Below the pieces are notes generated by a model. The model searched no databases. It had not been told where the DNA came from and saw only the letters and a program-made list of their open reading frames with translations. From a virus, in IMG/VR virus record IMGVR_UViG_3300010883_028703, positions 1 to 21,899 of that record: DNA of 21,899 nt; one strand, given 5' to 3'. The position numbers and the translations under genes are program-made. Below, in pieces: positions 13,037 through 19,991 of the stretch. Position 1 is the stretch's first letter. Each line of letters opens with the position of its first letter.

Positions 13037-13562
13037 TGTACTTGCCCTCGCAGTAGCTGGGGTATTAATTAAAGAGATAATCTCTACCTTCTTTGGTAAC
13101 AGAGACAAGGATAATAAAGCCCAGTATGACAAGCTCATCAAGGGCTATGAGGTTGTTCTCAAACAAGTTACAGCTAACTCAGAACAAGTTAAAGCTGCCC
13201 AAAACGCACTCATCAGCATTACCCAAAATCAGGTGACAGAGGCCCGAGGTAACGCAGCGGCCCAGACCAAGATAACTGAGATTCACACTACTGTTGCTGC
13301 GATTGCCGTGCTGCGAACCGCCGTCTCCGTCCTCCGCGCTACCGCGTATGAAGCACTCGAAATCAACAAAGAGCTGCTCACAATGCACCAACAGAAGGAC
13401 AATGACGGTATAGAAGTGTGGTATGCTGCCCCCTTCTACAGAATCCACGAGAAGAGCCTCGCGTCTGTCAAAGACGACGTCAAAGAGATTGACGACAAAG
13501 TAGAGGGGATAGCTAGGCAGGTCGCCACCCTCGTTCAGCACCACCGAAAGTCTAAGGAGTAG
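13023..13562 (+). CDS. Membrane-anchored coiled-coil protein in the head operon
   Basis: I choose the ATG at 13023, inside the portal's end, preceded by AAGGGTG; the longer frame is a portal shadow. The 179-residue product has an N-terminal hydrophobic helix (SSVLALAVAGVLIKEIISTF), then long Gln/Ala/Lys-rich helices likely to form a coiled coil, with a second mildly hydrophobic stretch (TVAAIAVLRTAVSVLRATAY). It ends VEGIARQVATLVQHHRKSKE. No family is recognised. A membrane-linked role in head assembly or a holin/spanin-like role is speculation. Confidence 0.72.
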   Translation: MEISSVLALAVAGVLIKEIISTFFGNRDKDNKAQYDKLIKGYEVVLKQVTANSEQVKAAQNALISITQNQVTEARGNAAAQTKITEIHTTVAAIAVLRTAVSVLRATAYEALEINKELLTMHQQKDNDGIEVWYAAPFYRIHEKSLASVKDDVKEIDDKVEGIARQVATLVQHHRKSKE

Positions 13563-13567
13563 TAAAC

Positions 13568-13597
13568 TGTAAAAACCGTCCTTTTCTGTGCTATAAT
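13568..13597 (+). promoter_or_regulatory. Rightward promoter of the prohead protease gene
   Basis: TGTAAA (13568-13573), 18 bases, and TATAAT (13592-13597) preceded by TGTGC. The leader contains GGGCAATGCCC and AAGGAGG. Confidence 0.8.
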
Positions 13598-13632
13598 AAT
13601 AGTACAGGGCAATGCCCAAGGAGGATTTTAGA

Positions 13633-14595
13633 ATGGCAGATTTCGAGACTAAAGCAGGAAGGATAATGTCGATTGGCGACATAACCATCAAGTCCTCACA
13701 CAAGGGTAAACGACTTATCAAAGGAATGGCTAACGCGAACACGGTTGACAGAAGTAACCAGCGTATCGAGCCTACTGCTTTTGCTGCGAGCATGACTCGC
13801 TTCATGAGCAACCCGGTTATGTTCCTCAACCACTCATGGAGCATCCCAGTAGGTAAGGTGGTAGACTTCTCTATTACACCCGAAGGACTGGAGATAACAG
13901 GAGAGATAGGCGAAGGCTGGGCAGAAGCCGACCTGACGTGGTCTATGATTGAGGGTGGTGCCATTCGCGCTTTCTCAGTTGGCCTCCGTCCTGAAGAGAT
14001 TGAAGAGGACGACAAAGGTGTCGAAGTCATCACATCTGCCGAACTACTGGAAGTCTCGGTCGTGGGTATCCCCATGAACGCCGAGAGCCTGTTCGACATA
14101 GCTGGAGACGGTTCGCTGAAAGGCATCCGTGTTCTGGTTGGCGACAAGGAGATGACCTACGAGGAGCTTTGCAAGAGCAATGAGCCTTCCAAGATTGACA
14201 TGGTCGTCACCGAGCAAGCAGCAGAGGAGAAATCTATGGAAACCATAGAAGAGACCACTGAGGCTACCGAAGAAGTGACTGAAGAACTCGAAGTCGAAGT
14301 CAAAGCTGACGAGACTGAAGAAGTTGAACTCAAAGTAGAGGAGACCGAAGAGGTCGAATTGGAGCTTGTGAGTGACGACATCGAGTTGAAGGGAGAAGCC
14401 GAAGTTGATACCGACGCTATTATGGAGCAGCAGGAGATGATGATTGGCCTCGTTAGCGAAGCCACTGAAAAACTTACTGCTCTGAACGGCGAGGTGGAAA
14501 CTTTGAAGCAGGAGAACGCTGACCTACAAGACGCTCTCAAAACCTTCATCAGTGACACGGTAGCATCAGCGGCCAAAAGCCTTTTTAGGCGCTAG
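13633..14595 (+). CDS. HK97-type prohead protease with scaffold-like C-terminus
   Basis: The 320-residue product has the U35 prohead-protease domain in residues 1-160. MFLNHSWSIPVGKV carries H67, IRAFSVGLRP carries Ser115, and LLEVSVVGIPMNA follows. It cleaves scaffold or delta domains during head maturation. Residues 190-320 are very acidic (many TEE/VEL repeats) and end in a coiled coil with KSLFRR, which looks like a fused scaffold. ATG 13633 follows AAGGAGG; the ATG at 13612 overlaps that Shine-Dalgarno and is rejected. Internal Met codons near 205-218 could make a separate scaffold. Confidence 0.93.
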   Translation: MADFETKAGRIMSIGDITIKSSHKGKRLIKGMANANTVDRSNQRIEPTAFAASMTRFMSNPVMFLNHSWSIPVGKVVDFSITPEGLEITGEIGEGWAEADLTWSMIEGGAIRAFSVGLRPEEIEEDDKGVEVITSAELLEVSVVGIPMNAESLFDIAGDGSLKGIRVLVGDKEMTYEELCKSNEPSKIDMVVTEQAAEEKSMETIEETTEATEEVTEELEVEVKADETEEVELKVEETEEVELELVSDDIELKGEAEVDTDAIMEQQEMMIGLVSEATEKLTALNGEVETLKQENADLQDALKTFISDTVASAAKSLFRR

Positions 14596-14601
14596 AATAA
14601 A

Positions 14602-14619
14602 TCGTACATTTTTGTACGA
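14602..14619. repeat. Short perfect hairpin/palindrome after the protease gene
   Basis: TCGTACA, a TTTT loop and TGTACGA. The stem is only seven base pairs with no T tract after it, so it may be an operator rather than a terminator. Confidence 0.55.
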
Positions 14620-14623
14620 CTTC

Positions 14624-14652
14624 TGTAATTGGCTGAGATTCCATGCTATACT
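14624..14652 (+). promoter_or_regulatory. Promoter of the metalloprotease-dockerin gene
   Basis: TGTAAT (14624-14629), 17 bases, and TATACT (14647-14652) preceded by TGC, then GGAAGT and the ATG at 14659. No Shine-Dalgarno is possible in a six-base gap, so a leaderless mRNA is predicted. Confidence 0.72.
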
Positions 14653-14658
14653 GGAAGT

Positions 14659-16452
14659 ATGAATAAAACAATACTCACCGTACTGAGCATCTTAGCCTCT
14701 GCCTCCGTCGCACATGCTTCGCTTACTGGCCCCGACGTAGTCGTGCCAACACAGAAGCTAGACGCTAACACTGGTCGCTACATCGAAGTGCTGGACGACG
14801 GCACGCATTCAATAGCAACCATTGAGTCCGACATCATCTACGAACGGGTTCAAACTGAGCCTGCTCACGGACGCACCCGCGTCAACGCCCTCCCGCCTGT
14901 GTGTGAGTGTTCAATTCCGAACATGGGTAGTAAGGGCGCTCGTGTTGACGTCATATACGTCCACGAAGACCCCACCGACCCTCTAACCCCTTTCAGAGAG
15001 TCAGTGTTCAACTGTGCGGCAGCCCGCATGACGAGCTTCTTTGACTCACCTATACCCATCCGCGTCTCCGTGACTTGGCGTGACATGGGCGGCTCGGCTG
15101 GTGGAGGCGTACTAGCCTCCTCTCAGACTGGTGGCTACGTCCGTGGCTTCCCTGAAGCCCCCGACCCCGACATCTACTACCACTGGTCACTCGCTAACGC
15201 TATCGCTGGGCGTGCAGTAATAGGTGGAGAGCTGACCAAAGACCTCATCCTAAACTTCAACACACGAGTAGACCGCCCCGGCTTCTTCGGAGACCGTGGC
15301 TGGGGTTACTCCTGCGACGGCACAGACGGCGGCAACCCTAGCTCCTTCGACCTACCTACCACTGTCTACCACGAGATAGCTCACTCTATGGGCTTCTCCT
15401 CTCTCGTACACAAAAGCACAGGCAAGTTTCCCACCTGCCCCGCTAACTCAGTCGATGGTTGCCCTGACGCTTATGGTAGATTCCTCGGTGTCAAGATGAA
15501 CATAGGAGGCGTACCAAGAACGTCAATGTTCCCTGACATGCCATCCCTTGACCGCGCCGCTGCTATCATCAGTGAGACCCTCGCCTTCATCTCCCCTGAG
15601 ACGGACGCCCTGTGTGCTGGCTATACGGCAGGTTGCACTGGTGGCCCTAGAGCCGCTGGTGTTATGCCTATCTACTCGCCCAACCCAGTAAGAGGTGGGT
15701 CGTCGGTCGCTCACTACGACACTATCTTAACCCCTAGCGAGGTGATGGAGCCGTTTGCCACTGGCATCGGCCACGACCTCCATGGTACTATAGTGCTGCT
15801 CGACAAGGTAGGCTGGTCTGGTACGCTAACAGAACTACCGCCCCCGCCTCCCCCGCCCCCGCCCGCGCCGGGAGGCACCTGTGGTGACCTCAACGACGAC
15901 GGACGGATTGGGGTTGGAGACGCGCTGAGCCTGCTCCAAGCCACCATAGCTCTCCCCGGCCCATGCGTGCCCTTCATCGACAAGCTGTGTGACGCAGACG
16001 GTAACGGTGTCCTCACCTTGAACGACGCCATCCGCGTGCTTAAGGTAGTAGTTGGTGTTCCCTTGGCCACACTAGACTGCCCGGTAGCACCTGTGATGGT
16101 CAACCGTGCGAGGGTCACCTCAAATGAACTGTTCGGTGGAGTCATGTTCAGGCTTGAGTACCCCAGCAACCGCACCCTGTCAGATTGTAACTACGCCATA
16201 GCAGGATGGGACATATCGGTAGAAGACCACAAACCCGGTAACGCCTTTAACGGCACCCCAGCCACCACTACTGTCGCTGCTATTAGCGTAGACGGTGTGC
16301 AAGGGCCAGTCACACTGGTAGAGTGTAACGAGATAACAGGAGCAGCAGGAGAGTTGAGAGGCAACCAAGTTGACCTGTTCTTACTCGAAGCGTTTAGTAC
16401 GGACGATACTTTGCTCTCGCCTAGTGTGCTGTTCGACGAGAGTCCTAAGTAG
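14659..16452 (+). CDS. Secreted zinc metalloprotease with dockerin-like domain
   Basis: This is a 597-residue modular protein. Residues 1-20 are a clear signal peptide (MNKTILTVLSILASASVAHA). Residues about 90-390 form a metalloprotease domain with YHEIAHSMGFSS: zinc ligands H238 and H242 and the following Gly-Phe of metzincin-like enzymes. HYDTILTPSEVMEP (352-365) supplies a plausible Met-turn region. A nine-proline linker (394-402) follows. Residues 408-466 hold two calcium-loop repeats, DLNDDGRIGVGD and DADGNGVLTLND, as in dockerin type I. A beta-rich, Cys-containing C-terminal domain (475-597) closes the protein. Many cysteines suggest disulfides outside the cell. It sits between the prohead protease and the capsid gene, under its own promoter. 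Whether it is a virion part or cargo is unknown. Confidence 0.88.
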   Translation: MNKTILTVLSILASASVAHASLTGPDVVVPTQKLDANTGRYIEVLDDGTHSIATIESDIIYERVQTEPAHGRTRVNALPPVCECSIPNMGSKGARVDVIYVHEDPTDPLTPFRESVFNCAAARMTSFFDSPIPIRVSVTWRDMGGSAGGGVLASSQTGGYVRGFPEAPDPDIYYHWSLANAIAGRAVIGGELTKDLILNFNTRVDRPGFFGDRGWGYSCDGTDGGNPSSFDLPTTVYHEIAHSMGFSSLVHKSTGKFPTCPANSVDGCPDAYGRFLGVKMNIGGVPRTSMFPDMPSLDRAAAIISETLAFISPETDALCAGYTAGCTGGPRAAGVMPIYSPNPVRGGSSVAHYDTILTPSEVMEPFATGIGHDLHGTIVLLDKVGWSGTLTELPPPPPPPPPAPGGTCGDLNDDGRIGVGDALSLLQATIALPGPCVPFIDKLCDADGNGVLTLNDAIRVLKVVVGVPLATLDCPVAPVMVNRARVTSNELFGGVMFRLEYPSNRTLSDCNYAIAGWDISVEDHKPGNAFNGTPATTTVAAISVDGVQGPVTLVECNEITGAAGELRGNQVDLFLLEAFSTDDTLLSPSVLFDESPK

Positions 16453-16487
16453 CTGTAATCGTTGAGGTCTATAGTCCATCACTGCGG

Positions 16488-16512
16488 AACTACCGAGCAT
16501 TTATCGGTAGTT
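16488..16512 (+). terminator. Hairpin before the capsid promoter
   Basis: AACTACCGA, seven-base loop, TCGGTAGTT: a perfect nine-base-pair stem. No T tract follows (GTAAAAAA), so termination is uncertain. It abuts the -35 of the next promoter and could be an operator. Confidence 0.5.
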
Positions 16513-16541
16513 GTAAAAAACGCTAATTATTGTGCTATACT
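16512..16541 (+). promoter_or_regulatory. Major capsid gene promoter
   Basis: TGTAAA (16512-16517), 18 bases, TATACT (16536-16541) preceded by TGTGC. Six bases later comes ATG TAG, a start-stop pair. The true gene starts 60 bases further on after AAGGAGA. Confidence 0.78.
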
Positions 16542-16607
16542 ATAAGTATGTAGCATTCTGCTACTGGTTTGTTTGGTTGCAAATCTAATTCAAGGAGAAT
16601 TACTAAC

Positions 16608-18065
16608 ATGGATACGACAGATAAGTCCGACGTCGCAGAAGCGACCGAAGACACAATCGAAGTTGATGTGAAATCTGGTGACACCTTCTCTGAGTTGGCC
16701 AAAGAAGTGAAAGCACTTCGTGAAGCCGCTGAGAGTGCTGACACCCGTGCCCGCGAGACTTCGGAATATCAGGAAAAGACTGATGCCATGACCTCGGAAA
16801 TCGAGAAGCTGCGTAAGCAGCTCTCCCGTGAGACCAAGAGCGCCCGTCAGGGCGAGTTCGAAGTCACCGACCGTGACGTCAATGTCCCCTCCTACTCGGG
16901 CAAGCAGCTCGATAAGCTCTTTTCACTGAAAGCTCAGGCTGGAAGTGACGTGGAGCGTATGCAACAGGGTAACGACATGCTCTACATAGCTAACACTATT
17001 CTCGGCGGGAATGCAATGAAGCACTCCGAGATAGCCAGCTACGTGAGCGAAGAGTACCCTGAGCTTGCGAAAGCAATGGATACCGGAGACAGCACTCAGG
17101 ACGTAACTACGTCTACAGGCTGGATTCCCACTGGCTTTTCAGCCAGTATGGTGGAAGCCGTGAGGTTGCAGCTTAACGTTGCTAACCTGCATGGTCGTTT
17201 CAACATGCCCACGAACCCGTACAAGCTGCCCATCGAAGGTGCTGACATCAGCGCTTACGTTGTGAGCGAAGCGACTACGGATATTGCAGACCACACTGAG
17301 TACGTGACTGCCCAGACATCCGACACGGCCAACGTTGTGTTCAACGCCAAGAAGATTGGCGTCCGCACCGTTGTTTCGACCGAGATGACTGAGGATAGTA
17401 TCGTTCCGGTGCTGCCTTACGTTCGTGACAAGATAGCGCTGGCGCTGGCCGAAGCTCAGGAGAACATCCTGATTAACGGCGACATCCGTACCTCGGGAGC
17501 CACTAACATTAGTGGTGTAACGTATGCTTCGGGTGGACAGCTTCAGGCGTGGGATGGCTACAGGCGTATGGCTCAGATTAGTGGCACGACCACTAACTTA
17601 GCTGGCACGTTCTCGTTGGCTAACCTGCGTAAGCTGCGGACTTCGATGGGTAAGTACGGTGTGAGTACCAGAAACCTTGCCTTCGTCGTTGGCATCAACG
17701 CGTACCACACCCTTCTGGACATCTCGGAAGTTGTGACTGTCGATAAAATCGGCAGCCGCGCAACTATCCTCGACGGCCAGATGGGTTCGATTGACGGCAT
17801 TCCGATTCTTATCAGCGAGTTCGTCGCTGAGGACTTGGACGTCGTTGGCGAAAACGATGGTGACGGTTCTACCACACAGATTCTGTGTGTGCGTACCGAC
17901 GCTATGCGCTTCGGCGACAGAAGGGGTATTACCCTGAAGTCTCGTGAGCAAATCGAAACCGACCAGAACGTCGTGGTGGCTTTACAGCGCCTTGACTTTC
18001 AGGCCGTCCAGAGCACGAGTGACCCGATTGTGGCCGCTGGTGTTGGAGTTGCCCTGAAGAGCTAA
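16608..18065 (+). CDS. Major capsid protein (HK97 fold)
   Basis: The 485-residue protein has an acidic, coiled-coil N-terminal delta-like region (about 1-95), likely removed by the upstream protease, then the HK97-type capsid core. Typical parts are TTSTGWIPTGFSASMVEAVR, the P-domain region FNAKKIGVRTVVSTEMTEDS, the long helix IALALAEAQENILINGD, and a C-terminal MGSIDGIPILISEF with FGDRRGITLKSREQIETDQ and VVVALQRLDFQAV. The ATG at 16608 follows AAGGAGA; a TTG 39 bases earlier is rejected. A strong hairpin follows the gene. It forms the icosahedral shell. Confidence 0.93.
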   Translation: MDTTDKSDVAEATEDTIEVDVKSGDTFSELAKEVKALREAAESADTRARETSEYQEKTDAMTSEIEKLRKQLSRETKSARQGEFEVTDRDVNVPSYSGKQLDKLFSLKAQAGSDVERMQQGNDMLYIANTILGGNAMKHSEIASYVSEEYPELAKAMDTGDSTQDVTTSTGWIPTGFSASMVEAVRLQLNVANLHGRFNMPTNPYKLPIEGADISAYVVSEATTDIADHTEYVTAQTSDTANVVFNAKKIGVRTVVSTEMTEDSIVPVLPYVRDKIALALAEAQENILINGDIRTSGATNISGVTYASGGQLQAWDGYRRMAQISGTTTNLAGTFSLANLRKLRTSMGKYGVSTRNLAFVVGINAYHTLLDISEVVTVDKIGSRATILDGQMGSIDGIPILISEFVAEDLDVVGENDGDGSTTQILCVRTDAMRFGDRRGITLKSREQIETDQNVVVALQRLDFQAVQSTSDPIVAAGVGVALKS

Positions 18066-18105
18066 TCTTCATAGTAACGTTCTGTTTGTTTACTCAAGCC
18101 TTTGG

Positions 18106-18129
18106 CCCTCCCGGCTCACGCCGGGGGGG
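18106..18129 (+). terminator. GC-rich hairpin after the capsid gene
   Basis: CCCTCCCGGC, TCAC loop, GCCGGGGGGG: a ten-base-pair stem with one G-T pair, followed by TCATTT. Probably an intrinsic terminator with a weak T tract. Confidence 0.75.
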
Positions 18130-18152
18130 TCATTTGCGTTTGGGACAATTAT

Positions 18153-18182
18153 TGTAGAAACCTTTAAAATATGTGCTATAAT
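18153..18182 (+). promoter_or_regulatory. Rightward promoter after the capsid gene
   Basis: TGTAGA (18153-18158), 18 bases, TATAAT (18177-18182) preceded by TGTGC. The leader holds AGGAGA before the ATG at 18236. Confidence 0.78.
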
Positions 18183-18235
18183 AGATGTAGGTGGAACGTA
18201 TAGTTCTACCGAGTTTATTTAGGAGAAATAATAGC

Positions 18236-18844
18236 ATGGCAAATAATGCCCCCTCAACACAGTTTATGCAGATTGCGACATCTACAGCCACTACAGCCGT
18301 AGATACCCCCGCCGAGCGTATCGCTATAGTTGGAACCACACTGGCTACCAACAACGGTACGACCGACACACAAGTTACCCCTTGGGATTTCGGCACAGTC
18401 GATATCTCAGCAGGAGCCGCTAACTCAGCGGTCTTCAACCTTATCTGGACGGTCACTGCCGACAACGGCAACACGACCGCTGACAACTTTCGCTTCTGGA
18501 TGTCCAATGATGGATTCGCCAGTACGACAGACCTGAAATACGCCTGTCTGTCTGGTGACGAAATCGGTACAACCACAGACGCCAACATCGACGCGGTTTA
18601 CGTGGCGAGTGCTACCACTGGTAGTTACACGTACCGTACCTCGAACGACGAAGGCGAAGGCGAGCCTACCGTGAACTTGGCTGCCGCAGACGATACTAAC
18701 AGCTTGACCCTGTCCACAGGCTCGACTGAAGGTATCCATATTGCAGCTTATTTTGCAGTGGTTGACGAAGAAAAGACAGGTACTTATCAGGGCACGACAG
18801 CGGGTTACGAGCTACAGTGTAGCTTGAAATTCGACTTCAGCTAA
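18236..18844 (+). CDS. Putative virion structural protein
   Basis: The 202-residue product is not recognised. It is Thr-, Ala- and Asn-rich, low in Lys, with many short beta-prone segments (AVFNLIWTVTADNGN, FRFWMSNDGFAST, GSYTYRTSNDEGEGEP, YELQCSLKFDF), the composition of phage decoration or tail beta-sandwich proteins. It follows the major capsid gene and has its own promoter and terminator, which suggests high expression. A head decoration protein is the best guess. The start follows AGGAGA; the longer GTG/TTG frame is rejected. Confidence 0.72.
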   Translation: MANNAPSTQFMQIATSTATTAVDTPAERIAIVGTTLATNNGTTDTQVTPWDFGTVDISAGAANSAVFNLIWTVTADNGNTTADNFRFWMSNDGFASTTDLKYACLSGDEIGTTTDANIDAVYVASATTGSYTYRTSNDEGEGEPTVNLAAADDTNSLTLSTGSTEGIHIAAYFAVVDEEKTGTYQGTTAGYELQCSLKFDFS

Positions 18845-18891
18845 CCTAGAAATCTACCTTGGGCCTTGGCCTCCAAAAGAGGCGACTGCTC

Positions 18892-18929
18892 TTAGCCTTC
18901 ACCCGGACTAACCTCCGGGTGAGGGCTAA
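18892..18929 (+). terminator. Long hairpin terminator candidate
   Basis: TTAGCCTTCACCCGG, an eight-base loop, CCGGGTGAGGGCTAA: a 15-base-pair stem with one mismatch, followed by ATTCT. It overlaps the next promoter's -35 region by five bases. Confidence 0.8.
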
Positions 18930-18954
18930 ATTCTGCGTGAAACCGTGCTATACT
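18925..18954 (+). promoter_or_regulatory. Rightward promoter of the last structural operon
   Basis: GCTAAA (18925-18930, weak), 18 bases, TATACT (18949-18954) preceded by TGC. An AAGGAGG lies before the ATG at 18986. Confidence 0.6.
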
Positions 18955-18985
18955 GGTAGTATAGACTATATTAAGGAGGATACCA

Positions 18986-19576
18986 ATGCCGGGGCCAGAG
19001 ATAAAACAGGGTTATATACAGTTTCTTTACATTCACCGCAATGGAGACGTAGAGTCTTCACGTGACTTCCACTGGCATGATATCGAAACCGAGACCTTGG
19101 TTCGTATTGAATGCTACTGGCGACGTGGTTCGTTCGTCCTAGACGTAGACGACCTACCCCTCGACTTCTTGGAGTTCGTATCCTACCGCTCGTCAGGCAC
19201 CACCAAGATTACACTAGCTGACGGCAGCTTAGCCATCGTCCCCCTCGACTCAATATCGTTCGGGTACACAAATGGCTCACAGGAGTTCCTTACTGAGTTC
19301 CACTACTTTGACGGAACCATCCTAAAGAACGACCTAGTCAACATACACGTATCTGACCCTCTGATAAACCTGACCCATTTCCACCCTCGCTCCATTCGCC
19401 TCATACCTGACTCTGTCAAAGGCAAAGGCCCGTTCCAAGCATGGGTGCCGGGTCAGGCCAAGCCTCCGTTCCCAGTCACACGCCCGACAGCAAGGCCGAG
19501 ACATGCGAGCAGCGTAGCAGGCGGGCCAGAAGGCAGACCAGACATTCAGGCCAAGCCCCAACGAAGGCGAGCTTAA
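18986..19576 (+). CDS. Hypothetical structural-region protein
   Basis: This 196-residue protein is of no family I recognise. ATG 18986 has a perfect AAGGAGG. Residues 1-150 are aromatic-rich and beta-prone (GYIQFLYIHRNGDVES, FHWHDIETETLVRIECYWRRGSF, ISFGYTNGSQEFLTEFHYFDGT), ending NLTHFHPRSIRLIPDS. Residues 155-196 are Pro/Arg/Gln-rich and probably disordered. It is followed three bases later by the next gene. A tail or adaptor protein is possible. Confidence 0.65.
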   Translation: MPGPEIKQGYIQFLYIHRNGDVESSRDFHWHDIETETLVRIECYWRRGSFVLDVDDLPLDFLEFVSYRSSGTTKITLADGSLAIVPLDSISFGYTNGSQEFLTEFHYFDGTILKNDLVNIHVSDPLINLTHFHPRSIRLIPDSVKGKGPFQAWVPGQAKPPFPVTRPTARPRHASSVAGGPEGRPDIQAKPQRRRA

Positions 19577-19579
19577 CCG

Positions 19580-19990
19580 ATGGCTGGTTTCGGCGGCATC
19601 ACAATCAACCACGATACCCTGACGGGTAGCGCGACAGCCGACGTAGCAGTACAGGACGGCCCGACAGTAGCAGCAGTAGAAACCATGGTGCAAGTCATGT
19701 CTACCGCAGCAGCCGAGAACACCGTCACACAGGCAGGCCAGACCATCACAGGTTCCGAGTCTGTCCTTTCAGCAAACAACAACCGCAAGAGCTTCGTTGT
19801 CCAGTCCTTCAGTATTGACGGCACTGGAGCTAACGACACCGTCTACATAGGCGATGCCTCGGTTTCAACCACAAACGGGTTAGCCCTACTTGATGGCGAC
19901 TCCTACACAGATGATAGGTGGACGGGCGTAGTTTACGCCGTGACTGCCAGTGGAGAGACCGCCTACGTGCGGTTTTGGGAAAGAGATTAA
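19580..19990 (+). CDS. Small beta-rich virion protein
   Basis: The 136-residue protein ends in SANNNRKSFVVQSFSIDGTG, NDTVYIGDASVSTTNGLALL, DGDSYTDDRWTGVVYAVTAS and VRFWERD. This is the pattern of a beta-sandwich domain common in phage head and tail proteins (v.iG...vt...G..l..g......vyai......v.v.e). The N-terminal half is Thr/Ala/Val-rich. It starts three bases after the previous stop and ends one base before the tail gene, so it belongs with the tail operon. Confidence 0.7.
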   Translation: MAGFGGITINHDTLTGSATADVAVQDGPTVAAVETMVQVMSTAAAENTVTQAGQTITGSESVLSANNNRKSFVVQSFSIDGTGANDTVYIGDASVSTTNGLALLDGDSYTDDRWTGVVYAVTASGETAYVRFWERD

Positions 19991-19991
19991 C

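Noticed and set aside
13612-13632. Upstream ATG of the prohead protease
   Set aside because: It lies on top of the AAGGAGG Shine-Dalgarno that serves the ATG at 13633.
13179-14147. Long minus-strand frame opposite the prohead protease
   Set aside because: It is Ser-rich shadow sequence over a gene with clear protease motifs, with no promoter or Shine-Dalgarno.
16488-16512. Firm intrinsic terminator after the metalloprotease gene
   Set aside because: The stem is perfect but no T tract follows on either strand, so it is listed only as a low-confidence terminator that may be an operator.
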